Shown here: piece after piece, positions 33,375 through 41,159 of the stretch | Position numbering within the stretch: the stretch's first letter is position 1 | How the letters are laid out: each line of letters starts with the position of its first letter | NCBI GenBank assembly: GCA_009692925.1 | Contig: SHYG01000009.1 | Span: 1 to 49,683, forward strand | Origin: Dehalococcoidia bacterium | Lineage (GTDB): Bacteria; Chloroflexota; Dehalococcoidia; Lucifugimonadales; UBA3495 | DNA length: 49,683 bases | Reading direction: 5' to 3' | Program-made: the position numbers and the translations under genes | The notes under the pieces: generated by a model | The model's input: only the letters and a program-made list of their open reading frames with translations | Database searches by the model: none | Told to the model about the DNA's origin: nothing

Positions 33375-33383
33375 TGATATAAT
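33375..33383 (+). promoter_or_regulatory. Extended -10 promoter of the ABC exporter
   Basis: TGATATAAT, a perfect extended -10, ends only 13 bases before the ATG at 33397. The predicted transcript starts at about 33390, leaving a leader of about seven bases without room for a Shine-Dalgarno site. Confidence 0.65.
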
Positions 33384-33396
33384 TCCCAATACTATC

Positions 33397-34326
33397 ATGG
33401 TTGAGGCGGTTAGTGTAGAAGGCCTGGTCAAACGCTTCGGCTCCTTCACCGCCGTGGACGCCGTGTCCTTCGGCGTGGAGGCCGGAGAGATTTTCGGCAT
33501 CCTTGGCCCCAACGGCGCCGGCAAGACCACCACTCTCGAGATCATCGAGGGGCTCCAAAAACCTACCCAGGGCCGGGTCACCGTCCTGGGAATGGACATC
33601 CTCAAGGAACCCCAGCGAATCAAGGCCCGCATGGGCGTCCAGCTCCAGTCCTCATCCTACTTCGATTACCTGACGTTGCGAGAATTGCTGACTCTCATGG
33701 GCAGCTTCTTCGGCAAGAAGGTTAAACCCGACGGGCTCTTGGAGCAAGTAGGGTTGCTGGACAAGGCCAAGAGCCGGGTGAACCAACTCTCCGGCGGGCA
33801 AAAGCAGCGGTTCACCGTGGCCGCCAGCCTGGTCAACGACCCAGAGCTGCTGGTGCTGGACGAACCGACCATCGGTCTCGACCCCCAGTCCCGCCGTCAC
33901 CTGTGGGAGCTGATCCGGCAGGTGCATGAACGGGGAGTGACGGTGATGCTCACCACCCACTACATGGACGAAGCCCAAATCCTGTGCCACAGGCTGGCCA
34001 TCATGGACCGAGGGAAGCTGGTGGCGGTGGATACTCCCCAGCACCTCATCGGCAGGCTCCAGGCCACCTACTCGGTAAAGCTGGTGCTGGCCCAGCCCCT
34101 GTCGGAAACCCAGCTTGCCTCGTTAAACGGCGGCCCCGGCGCCCCGAAGGTGCAGACCCTGGAGGAGAACACCTACATCCTGCGACTGGACAACTCCCCC
34201 GGCGCCCTGGACAAAGTCCTGGACACCATTGTCCGGGGCAACATCAGCCTGCAGCATATGGAGGTCACACCGGTGACGCTGGAGGATGTGTTCCTGGAGC
34301 TCACGGGACAAGAGCTGCGGGACTAG
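33397..34326 (+). CDS. ABC-2 type transporter ATP-binding protein
   Basis: A 309-residue ABC ATPase of the DrrA/NodI-like exporter group. Walker A GPNGAGKTTTLE (about 38-49), the signature LSGGQKQRF (about 129-137), Walker B LLVLDEPTIGLDPQ (about 152-165) and the H-loop LTTHYMDEAQ (about 184-193) are complete. A C-terminal extension (about 220-309) is typical of drug/lipid exporters. It partners with the permease 375 bases downstream. The transcript looks almost leaderless. Confidence 0.94.
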   Translation: MVEAVSVEGLVKRFGSFTAVDAVSFGVEAGEIFGILGPNGAGKTTTLEIIEGLQKPTQGRVTVLGMDILKEPQRIKARMGVQLQSSSYFDYLTLRELLTLMGSFFGKKVKPDGLLEQVGLLDKAKSRVNQLSGGQKQRFTVAASLVNDPELLVLDEPTIGLDPQSRRHLWELIRQVHERGVTVMLTTHYMDEAQILCHRLAIMDRGKLVAVDTPQHLIGRLQATYSVKLVLAQPLSETQLASLNGGPGAPKVQTLEENTYILRLDNSPGALDKVLDTIVRGNISLQHMEVTPVTLEDVFLELTGQELRD

Positions 34327-34700
34327 GCGTTGAATTACAGACCCTTGCAAACCTCGCTTAGAGGGTGTGTGACAATTCCATCTCCATTTGCATTCGCACG
34401 AAACAAGCCTTGCACAGGGGGAGGAAGATGGCCCATCCCCGTCCCCCCTTACGAAGGGGGGACTACAGGGGGGCGTACCCCGTCCATCGCTGCGCGGCGC
34501 AGGACGCAGACCACCCCCTCTGTATCTCCCCCTTCGCAGGGGGAGAAGGACGGGTTCCCACACGCCCTCTTAATCGAATCTGAGGAAATCCCCCCTCGCT
34601 CCCCTTTGCAAGGGGGGGGTGGTGGGAGTTTCGGTCCCGAATGCTTCACAACCGCATTAGATATTTATGAAAGTCTCGGTAGAAGGACGTAAGGAAGACG
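34327..34700. repeat. Repeat-rich 374-bp gap with three GC-rich hairpins
   Basis: No gene is seen here although it splits an ABC exporter operon. It contains three CCCCCTT...AAGGGGG-type hairpins (34441-34463, 34525-34546, about 34600-34617) and a 41-bp repeat (34629-34669) shared with 7630-7670. The permease ribosome site (AAGGAAG) follows at the end. Confidence 0.65.
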
Positions 34701-35777
34701 ATGCTGGCGCTGACCCTGGCAAACTTGAGAATGATGTCCCGGAACTACCACTCCACCTTCTGGGCGCTGTTTTTCCCGCTGCTCTTGGTGGCGGTGTTCG
34801 GACTGTTTGACGTAGGGTCGGGTCCGGGAGCATTCAGCCTGGCGGTGGTTGATCAGGACAACTCTCCCCGTTCCCGCCAGCTGGTCGAGCAACTGGCCAA
34901 GGTGGAGTCGCTGGAGCTGGAGGAGCAAGCCTACTCTCTGGATACGGCGCGCCGGCGGGTGGCCCGCGGGGACTTGGACTACTTGCTGGTCATCGCCCCT
35001 GGCTTTGGCGCGGCGTCGCAGGCTGGCAGTGCGCCGCTCCTGACGCTGGCATACGACTCCGCCAAGGGCCGTCAGCACGAGATGGTGGAGGCGCTGGTGC
35101 GCGACCACGCGGGCCAGTCCGCGTCTCCCGCGGGGGTCGCTGCCCCAACCTTGGCGAGTCAAGGTCTGACGGTAACCAAGCCATCTTATTTTGACGTGGT
35201 GCTGCTAGGACTGGTGGGGTTCGGCACCATGACCCACTCCATCATCTCCATCGCCGTGCGCATCACGGCCAACCGCAACCTGTCCATCTACAAGCGGCTG
35301 CTAGTGACGCCCTTGCCGGTGTGGAAGTACTTCGCCGCGGAAATCAGCTCCCATCTCATGCTGGCCATCACCCAAGCCGCCATGATCCTGGGCGTGGGGG
35401 TGTGGGTCTTTGGCGCGCATCTGCCGGGCAACCTGCTGGCAACCCTGGCGGTGGTGGCATTGGGCAGTTTGGTGTTCCTGAACATCGGCTTCATCATCTC
35501 GGCCTGGACCAACACCCCGGCGGCGGCGTCGGGAATGGGCAACGCGGTGGCCCTGCCCATGGTGTTCTTCGGCGGCGCCTTCTTCTCCACGGCATCCCTG
35601 CCCTGGTTGCTGCCCCAACTGGCCCAAGCGCTGCCCCTGACACCCATGCTCAGCGCCATGAACCTGGTGGCCCTGCAGAACGCGCCCCTGTGGCAAGCCT
35701 GGCCCCAACTGGCGGTGCTAGGCGCATGGGTGGGGACCACCTCCCTGGTGGCGATAAAGGTGTTCCGGTTTAGCTAA
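34701..35777 (+). CDS. ABC-2 type transporter permease
   Basis: A 358-residue ABC-2 membrane subunit. One N-terminal transmembrane helix (FWALFFPLLLVAVFGLF) is followed by an extracytoplasmic domain (about 40-165) and five C-terminal helices including VVLLGLVGFGTMTHSIISIAVRI, the coupling-helix region RNLSIYKRLLVTPLPVWKYFAAE (about 192-214) and NAVALPMVFFGGAFFSTASLPWLL (about 281-304). It pairs with the ATPase at 33397 to export a drug, lipid or similar molecule. AAGGAAG lies upstream of the ATG. Confidence 0.9.
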   Translation: MLALTLANLRMMSRNYHSTFWALFFPLLLVAVFGLFDVGSGPGAFSLAVVDQDNSPRSRQLVEQLAKVESLELEEQAYSLDTARRRVARGDLDYLLVIAPGFGAASQAGSAPLLTLAYDSAKGRQHEMVEALVRDHAGQSASPAGVAAPTLASQGLTVTKPSYFDVVLLGLVGFGTMTHSIISIAVRITANRNLSIYKRLLVTPLPVWKYFAAEISSHLMLAITQAAMILGVGVWVFGAHLPGNLLATLAVVALGSLVFLNIGFIISAWTNTPAAASGMGNAVALPMVFFGGAFFSTASLPWLLPQLAQALPLTPMLSAMNLVALQNAPLWQAWPQLAVLGAWVGTTSLVAIKVFRFS

Positions 35778-35814
35778 GGCTTGGTGCTGAACTCCACGGG
35801 CTCGAGGAAGGCAG

Positions 35815-36330
35815 ATGAACCTCTCGGCAAACCTGCTGGAACAACTCCCCCGCTGCAGGGCTTCGGCATCGTTGCTGGGCGTGGCCCTGGTTGCGTTGAG
35901 CCTCGCGTTGAGCCTGCAGTTGATGAGTTGCGGCTACACCGCTCCCGAACCAACACTTCCTGCGACACCGGCGCCGGCGACATCTGGCCCAGCCACAGCG
36001 GCGCCAGCCACTCTATCGCCAACAGCGAATCCACCACCGCCCACTGCGACGGCCGTGGTTACTCCAATCCCATCTACTCCGCGAATCGAGCCAACTGTTG
36101 CGCGCCAGCAAGTGCGGGGGATAATCCTGGAGGTGACGGCGCGGAACCTGAACGAAGTGGCGCTGCTGCGCATCAGGGATGCCCAGGGCCGGGAGTGGAG
36201 CTTTACCACCGATGGTCCGGTGGGCGTCAGTCCGTCGCACTTGAAGGAGCACCAAGCCTTTGGATTTGGAGCGCTGGTGACCTATACCGAGCGGCAAGGG
36301 CAGTTCGTTGCGCTGGCGATTCTGGACTGA
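35815..36330 (+). CDS. Lipoprotein of unknown function
   Basis: A 171-residue exported lipoprotein. The signal peptide ends in LQLMSC (lipobox Cys at about residue 39), followed by a Pro/Thr/Ala-rich linker of about 55 residues and a small beta domain (QVRGIILEVTARNLNEVALLRIRDAQGREWSFTTDGPVGVSPSHLKEHQAFGFGALVTYTERQGQFVALAILD). The domain looks like an OB-type or similar barrel. I do not recognise a family. It may be co-transcribed with the ABC exporter just upstream. Confidence 0.7.
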   Translation: MNLSANLLEQLPRCRASASLLGVALVALSLALSLQLMSCGYTAPEPTLPATPAPATSGPATAAPATLSPTANPPPPTATAVVTPIPSTPRIEPTVARQQVRGIILEVTARNLNEVALLRIRDAQGREWSFTTDGPVGVSPSHLKEHQAFGFGALVTYTERQGQFVALAILD

Positions 36331-36341
36331 CCGCGCCCGCC

Positions 36342-37247
36342 TTACAGCACCTCTTGCAGCGCCGCCGCAACCTCATCAACGGTGGAGAACTGCTCAAACC
36401 GGGCGTGGACTTTCCCGGCCCGGTCAATCACGAAAGTCCACGGCTCGGTGGGCAAACCCCACTCCGTGACCGCCGGCGCCGTCTTCCCCTGGACCCGGCC
36501 CCCTTTCAGGAGATGGGGGTCTTGGAAGACCTCCACGTGGATGAAGTTGGCCTGCTCCCGGTACCGGTCTTTAAGCTCCGACAACACCTCCACCTGGGGG
36601 CCGCAGGTGGCGCTGACGCAGAAGGCGGGAGTGGCAAACACCACCACCAGCGGCTTGCCGGCATCTAAAGCCTGGGCGATGGACAGGCGGTAGAGGTCCG
36701 GGTCGGCTCGGTTGGACGAAGTGATGGTGGACAGGTCCGTAACCTGGCCCGCGGTAGGGGAATTGCTTCGGGGAGCGGGATCGCCCACATTGGGCGCAAA
36801 GGTCTTCTCCTTGACCTGCACTGCTCCCTTGGCTACCACCGGTGTGCCATCGGCGCGGGCGGCGGTGACCTCCAGCTCCCAGAACCCCACGCGGTCGAAG
36901 GCAAGTTTGGCGGCGTAGATACCCTGCTCCCCCGCGGGCCAGCGCAGGAACTGGGCCGTGGCGGTGGCGCGAACCTCCCCGGCAGCCTGTCCCGGTGGCA
37001 GGAACAACGCTCGCACCTGGGCCTGGGGTGTCTGACCCGCCGCGCCAGCCGGGGGACGCACGGGGAAGCCATCCCGGTCCACCAGGCCAAACACCACCCG
37101 GTTGGCGCCCATGGCGATGTCGCTGGTGATTACGATTACTCCAACCTCTGGGCTGGACGGCAGAGGCGTGGGAGTGGGCGCCGCCGGACCGCAGGCTGCG
37201 CCCAGAAGCAGCAGAAAAATGATAAGGCAGGAGAGCCCCGATGGCAT
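36342..37247 (-). CDS. Thioredoxin-fold lipoprotein
   Basis: About 301 residues. A signal peptide with lipobox LLGAAC (Cys at about 19), a Pro/Thr linker, an immunoglobulin-like domain (EVGVIVITSDIAMGANRVVFGLVD...GFWELEVTAARADGTPVVAKGAVQV), then a C-terminal thioredoxin-fold domain (about 195-300) with VVFATPAFCVSATCGPQVEVLSELKDRY. The Cys pair is CVSATC, four residues between the Cys rather than the usual two, so redox activity is likely of an atypical kind. Start: ATG at 37247 with GGAGAG upstream. A strong hairpin covers this start. Confidence 0.75.
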   Translation of the reverse strand: MPSGLSCLIIFLLLLGAACGPAAPTPTPLPSSPEVGVIVITSDIAMGANRVVFGLVDRDGFPVRPPAGAAGQTPQAQVRALFLPPGQAAGEVRATATAQFLRWPAGEQGIYAAKLAFDRVGFWELEVTAARADGTPVVAKGAVQVKEKTFAPNVGDPAPRSNSPTAGQVTDLSTITSSNRADPDLYRLSIAQALDAGKPLVVVFATPAFCVSATCGPQVEVLSELKDRYREQANFIHVEVFQDPHLLKGGRVQGKTAPAVTEWGLPTEPWTFVIDRAGKVHARFEQFSTVDEVAAALQEVL

Positions 37248-37262
37248 CGGGACTCTCCTGCC
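37226..37262 (-). promoter_or_regulatory. Hairpin over ribosome site and start codon
   Basis: Arms 37226-37242 and 37246-37262 pair at 16 of 17 positions around a three-base loop. On the minus strand the structure buries the GGAGAG site and the ATG at 37247 of the thioredoxin-fold lipoprotein, and is followed by TTATCATTTTT. It could block translation, or act as an attenuator/terminator for transcripts from the 468-residue gene upstream. Confidence 0.55.
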
Positions 37263-37294
37263 TGAGAAAACCGCGCCAGGTCCAGATGAGGAGG

Positions 37295-38701
37295 CTAGGC
37301 CGCGTTCAGCGACCGGCTCTCCTCGGCATTGACCCCGCCCTCCAGCGCACGCAGCAATGATGCGCCGTCGAAGGCTGCCAGGCTCAGGACCGAGTTCAGA
37401 CATTGGATTGCATCCTTCTCGTAGATGCTGCTGGCAACCCGCTCCACCACCGGATGCAGGTTTTCCACACCCTCTACATAGGTAATCTCGCCGCGCTCCC
37501 GAGGCTCGCCACTCCGGCTCATCAGGGGATCGTAAAACTCTTTGGCAGCGCCCGTCAGCCGCGCCCGCACGAAGTGCTCCTTGGCGTCGCTGCCCACGCG
37601 CTCGGTAGTGACGATCACCGGGTGCTGCGGACGGACTACCCCTATTTTAGCACCCATGGAGTAGGCGTCGCCCAGGGTAAACTCCCGCTCGGTGAGATCA
37701 AACAGGGTAACCTCACCGCTGATGTTGGCGATGCAGTTCACGCCGTCCTCCACGGGGTTGTACTCCAGGAGCACCGCATCCCGGGTGAGGCCCACGGCGC
37801 ACAACTCTTCCACCAGCAGGATGGTGAGCCAGCGGGACTTGTCCAACATGCTGCGGCCCAGCTCGGTGATGGTGAGGGCCTCTTCCATTCGCTCCTCATT
37901 CAGCGGCTTGCCGCAGGCGCACTTGATGCCCTTCTCCGGCAGCTCGTTAATCACCTCGCGGCTGGGAGATCGGGTAATCTGACCGTGGGCCTTGGTGCAT
38001 ACCACCACGCTCTCCGACTCGATGATGCGGGTGTCTTTCAAGTTGTCGGTCAGCCCCTCGATGCGGTCATGGGCGTCCGCCGACACCTGCTTCAGCAGGT
38101 CTCGCACCAGCAGTCCGCCCGAGGACTTGATGGCGAGGGTGAGGGTCCGGGCCACCCGGTCCTGGAGCAGCTCTGCCGCCCGCAGCTCCTGGCGGGAGGG
38201 TTCCGGCGCTGGCTCGCGGCCTTCCGCCCGCAGATCGTTGAACCGCTCGGAGGACAACCAGTAGGGGGCAAGCTGGATGCCCAGGGTTTCCTGGGTGGCG
38301 CTCAAGACATAGGTCAGGGTTTCCGACTCCCAACTCTGGCCGATGGCGACAATGCGGAGTTGGTAGGACAGTTGGCCCTCCTCTTCCTGCACCACGGTGC
38401 CCAGGCGAGAGTGGGTGGGCTTGCGCTGCCGGCCCGGCGTAACTGTCAGAACAATCAGCATCCGCCGGTCGGTAAAGATCTCGCCGTCCAGCACCAGGGT
38501 GTCGGGGGCCGAGAGGCTGCGCCGGACGACGTTGGACTTGCGCAGGTCCTCCGGCGCGGCGCTGAGCACGCTGGCCGGGGACTGAAGGGCCGGACGCAGC
38601 AGCGGCTGCAAGCGTTCGCTAAGGCGCGACTTGAGGGCCCAGAAGGCGTTGAAATTCTCTTCGTTGAGCTTGGCCTGGAACTGTCTGACCACTCTGACCA
38701 C
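37295..38701 (-). CDS. Hypothetical protein, possible degenerate restriction-endonuclease fold
   Basis: A 468-residue cytoplasmic protein I do not recognise. The N-terminal half is alpha/beta with charged helices. A CAC motif (IKCACGKPL, about 266-274) follows, then a core VEDGVNCIANISGEVTLFDLTEREFTLGDAYSMGAKIGVVRPQHPVIVTTERVGSDAKEHF (about 327-387). This resembles a nuclease core in which D...(D/E)xK would be expected, but the Lys after FDL is Thr. If the fold is right, the catalytic site is damaged. The GTG start lies just after a TATACT box and looks leaderless. Fold assignment is speculative. Confidence 0.6.
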   Translation of the reverse strand: MVRVVRQFQAKLNEENFNAFWALKSRLSERLQPLLRPALQSPASVLSAAPEDLRKSNVVRRSLSAPDTLVLDGEIFTDRRMLIVLTVTPGRQRKPTHSRLGTVVQEEEGQLSYQLRIVAIGQSWESETLTYVLSATQETLGIQLAPYWLSSERFNDLRAEGREPAPEPSRQELRAAELLQDRVARTLTLAIKSSGGLLVRDLLKQVSADAHDRIEGLTDNLKDTRIIESESVVVCTKAHGQITRSPSREVINELPEKGIKCACGKPLNEERMEEALTITELGRSMLDKSRWLTILLVEELCAVGLTRDAVLLEYNPVEDGVNCIANISGEVTLFDLTEREFTLGDAYSMGAKIGVVRPQHPVIVTTERVGSDAKEHFVRARLTGAAKEFYDPLMSRSGEPRERGEITYVEGVENLHPVVERVASSIYEKDAIQCLNSVLSLAAFDGASLLRALEGGVNAEESRSLNAA

Positions 38702-38708
38702 TAGGAGA

Positions 38709-38714
38709 AAGTAT
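38709..38714 (-). promoter_or_regulatory. -10 box of the 468-residue gene
   Basis: TATACT on the minus strand ends seven bases before the GTG at 38701, so the transcript would begin at or next to the start codon. The upstream sequence TTTCTCC is the opposite of a Shine-Dalgarno site. Confidence 0.5.
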
Positions 38715-38854
38715 AGCGTTCCAAGCTCAGTAAATTCCTGCCGACGGCTAGCTGGCTGCCCAACGTCCAGCTAGGGGCCCGCCAACCCACACCAAAGGCA
38801 CTAGACGGGCACACAGAAGGCCGGGAAAATTCCCACCGTGGCCCGACCAGCTCA

Positions 38855-39088
38855 TCATGCGAACATGAGACGGCCCTTGGGTTCTGGGATGGTACGTCCC
38901 AGTTCAGTTGCCGTCTCAATCCACTCCTGGATTACGCCCTGAGCGTTGGATAGCGCCTCGTGGTAGGACGCCCCGTCGGCGGTGCAGCCCGGCAGCTCCG
39001 GCACCTCGGCGACAAAGGCCTGGTCTTCCTCACTCCAGTAGATGATGATTTCGTAGCGGTAGCTATCCTTCAACGTCTTGGCCCCCAC
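38855..39088 (-). CDS. HicB-like antitoxin, solitary
   Basis: A 77-residue HicB-type protein: SYRYEIIIYWSEEDQAFVAEVPELPGCTADGASYHEALSNAQGVIQEWIETATELGRTIPEP. This is the single partial RNase-H-like domain with the PELPGC motif. HicB usually pairs with a small HicA RNase encoded next to it. No HicA-like frame is present on either side, so it is either an orphan antitoxin or a free regulator. The start may be GTG at 39088 or a TTG five codons later. Confidence 0.8.
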   Translation of the reverse strand: MGAKTLKDSYRYEIIIYWSEEDQAFVAEVPELPGCTADGASYHEALSNAQGVIQEWIETATELGRTIPEPKGRLMFA

Positions 39089-39142
39089 ATAGGTGTGTGG
39101 AAATCCCCCGGCCCGCGTTTGCGCCGGACGCAGCGGTGCTCC

Positions 39143-40090
39143 CTACTTCTTGCGTACCCCCACCGTGGAAAAGGTCTCTGTAGCACGTTTGAAGAACCAC
39201 TGCTCGATTTCTAAGAACTCTGACCGATCCGTCCAGACAGAAGCCGGCAATGACCATAAGTATCCATGACGGCAGAAGTATAAACCGAGTCTGTTGATGG
39301 GTGGAAAAGCCGAATCAACTTGACGCTGCTTTCGGGCGAGCAGAAAATAACCAAGAAGTTGATCCAGATCACTAACTCTCATCTCGCCAGTCTTCGTGGC
39401 CTTGAAGTCCACAAGCAAATCGCCTGTAATCAGATCAGTATCACCTCCGCCAACGAGTTGAGAGGTCTCCTGGAAATTCGGATTGAGTAACATCAGCTTT
39501 GGGTGCAGCAACTCATTGAATGGCACTATTGCCAGCATCTCTATCAGATCTTGGACATCTTCAGCATCTGCTTGGTCAAAGCGTGGGTCCAGACGCCCGG
39601 CGCGAAAGACCGGATCAAGTTTGGCCAGGCGAATCGCATGGGCCGCCAAATCCGTCTGAGCAGTGTGGGTCGGCGTTTTGTTCTTCACATACTCTGCTAC
39701 GGCTGCCTTGGCCTCGGCCACGCTGCGGCGAGCACGCTCGCCGACTTCCTTGGGAGGCATATAAAACTCCGGGGCAACGTGCTTCAACAGATCAAATCCA
39801 TGTGCCCCAACGTCCCCCAGAATAATGCCATCCTTGTCGGTCACCGTGTGGGTCTCTTGCCAGAGCATGTCTGGGACGTATTCAGCTATCCACTCTTCAG
39901 ACAAGGCATGGGGCGATTGGCGCTGGAGTTCAAAGCGGAGCAAATAGTCGAATGCAGTGCCAACGAGCGAGTAGTGGTTGCTACGAGGCTCAACTTTAAG
40001 CGGCTGGGTGATCTTGCGAGCCAGTTTGGGACGCAAAGGCTTAACCTTCGCCATCACGTCTGGCATGTCAAGGAAACTTGTTAGGCTCAT
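39143..40090 (-). CDS. PD-(D/E)XK nuclease-like protein
   Basis: A 315-residue protein with a nuclease-type core near residue 225-265: LVGGGDTDLITGDLLVDFKATKTGEMRVSDLDQLLGYFLLAR. The pattern D-x(9-10)-D-x-K fits a PD-(D/E)XK active site with an added conserved Gln-containing helix. A helical N-terminus precedes it (LVGTAFDYLLRFELQRQSP). Its base composition looks less GC-rich than the neighbours, which fits acquired DNA. It could be a defence or restriction component, but no methylase or helicase is beside it. The ATG at 40090 is chosen by AGGA upstream. Confidence 0.7.
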   Translation of the reverse strand: MSLTSFLDMPDVMAKVKPLRPKLARKITQPLKVEPRSNHYSLVGTAFDYLLRFELQRQSPHALSEEWIAEYVPDMLWQETHTVTDKDGIILGDVGAHGFDLLKHVAPEFYMPPKEVGERARRSVAEAKAAVAEYVKNKTPTHTAQTDLAAHAIRLAKLDPVFRAGRLDPRFDQADAEDVQDLIEMLAIVPFNELLHPKLMLLNPNFQETSQLVGGGDTDLITGDLLVDFKATKTGEMRVSDLDQLLGYFLLARKQRQVDSAFPPINRLGLYFCRHGYLWSLPASVWTDRSEFLEIEQWFFKRATETFSTVGVRKK

Positions 40091-40266
40091 AATCCTGATC
40101 CCATTTCCCTTATGATGGTCTGACCCGTATGACGCTAGTCTACCCCGGCACACACATTCGCAACAACCGGTCCGCCCCGGCCTCCTCCTCCAGACGGGTG
40201 ACGGTTTGCAGCAGTGCGTCCAGTTCGCAGCCTTGACCGGCCCAGCAAGCAAGACCGCTGGAAGTT

Positions 40267-41073
40267 CTACGCCGGCAGGCTCTTCACGAAGTCCAGCCAC
40301 ACACGGGCGCAGGGCACCGGCAGGATGTGCTGAATGAACCCGGTGACGCCGGGGAACACCACCTGCCGCCCGTTGGGGACAACCTTGGAGGCGTCCCGGA
40401 AGTCGCCCAGCACCTCGCCTTGCAGATTGGCGGCCGCCAGCACCAGGGTGGGCGTCCGCACGGTCTTGAGGGCAGGCCGCAGGTCCACGCCGGGTGCGTA
40501 GCGCGAGAACGCCGCCACCACATGGGGGGACGTAACCGACATCTGTTCTGCGTACCAGCGGGTGTAAGCGGGATCTACTATCTGCGGGTCCAGGCGGCGG
40601 GAGATGGTGCTGGCTACCCAGGAAGCAGTACCCTCGGTTTCCAACTGGTGGACGTTATGAGCGCGGTCGCCATCCTCCTTGGGAAAGTTAGTGGGGGAGG
40701 TGCACACCGTCAGGGAGCGCAGCCGCTCCTGGTGCAGGGTGGCAAACTTCATGGAGATGGTGCCGCCCACAGTCTCGCCGATGAGGTGGACCCGGTCCAA
40801 CTCCAGCTTGTCCAGAACCCCCAGCAGGTCTTTGGCGTAGTTCTCCAGCGACCAAGAATATCCCTGCGGAGGTACGGAAGACTGCCCCATGCCCCGCATG
40901 TCGTAGCGCACTACCCGGTAGTGGCGGGCGATGATGGGGATCCACGCGTACCACAGTTTGTGGTTCTTGGCCATGCCGTGATGGAGCACCACCGTCTCCG
41001 GTTTCGTCCAGGGATCGGTGAAGTCGTCAACCCGATAAAACAGCTCGGCGCCGTCGTCCAACCGTACTTTCAT
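40267..41073 (-). CDS. Alpha/beta hydrolase with an unusual nucleophile elbow
   Basis: A 268-residue alpha/beta-hydrolase fold protein: VVLHHGMAKNHKLWYAWIPIIARHYRVVRYDMRGMGQSS (about 28-66), a helix DLLGVLDKLELDRVHLIGETVGGTISMKFA (about 82-111) and a C-terminal His in GFIQHILPVP (about 248-257). The elbow reads GETVGG, so the usual nucleophile Ser at GxSxG is Thr. Either Thr is the nucleophile or the enzyme is not a hydrolase in the usual sense. The cap domain lies between about 135 and 205. The substrate is unknown; homologues act on esters or C-C bonds. Confidence 0.85.
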   Translation of the reverse strand: MKVRLDDGAELFYRVDDFTDPWTKPETVVLHHGMAKNHKLWYAWIPIIARHYRVVRYDMRGMGQSSVPPQGYSWSLENYAKDLLGVLDKLELDRVHLIGETVGGTISMKFATLHQERLRSLTVCTSPTNFPKEDGDRAHNVHQLETEGTASWVASTISRRLDPQIVDPAYTRWYAEQMSVTSPHVVAAFSRYAPGVDLRPALKTVRTPTLVLAAANLQGEVLGDFRDASKVVPNGRQVVFPGVTGFIQHILPVPCARVWLDFVKSLPA

Positions 41074-41111
41074 ACAACCCTCCCATGTGTAGACTGAGAT
41101 GTAGTCCCGCC

Positions 41112-41139
41112 GTAGGGGCGCATAGCTATGCGCCCCTAC
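41112..41139. repeat. 28-bp palindrome, core CATAGCTATG
   Basis: The same arms GTAGGGGCG/CGCCCCTAC as the copy at 11276, but the core has changed at symmetric positions (CACAG/CTGTG to CATAG/CTATG), keeping every pair. Confidence 0.75.
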
Positions 41140-41159
41140 GCCAGAGACACCTCGCGCTC

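Noticed and set aside
34441-34617. CRISPR-like array
   Set aside because: The three repeated units are CCCCCTT/AAGGGGG hairpins of unequal spacing and sequence, not direct repeats with uniform spacers.
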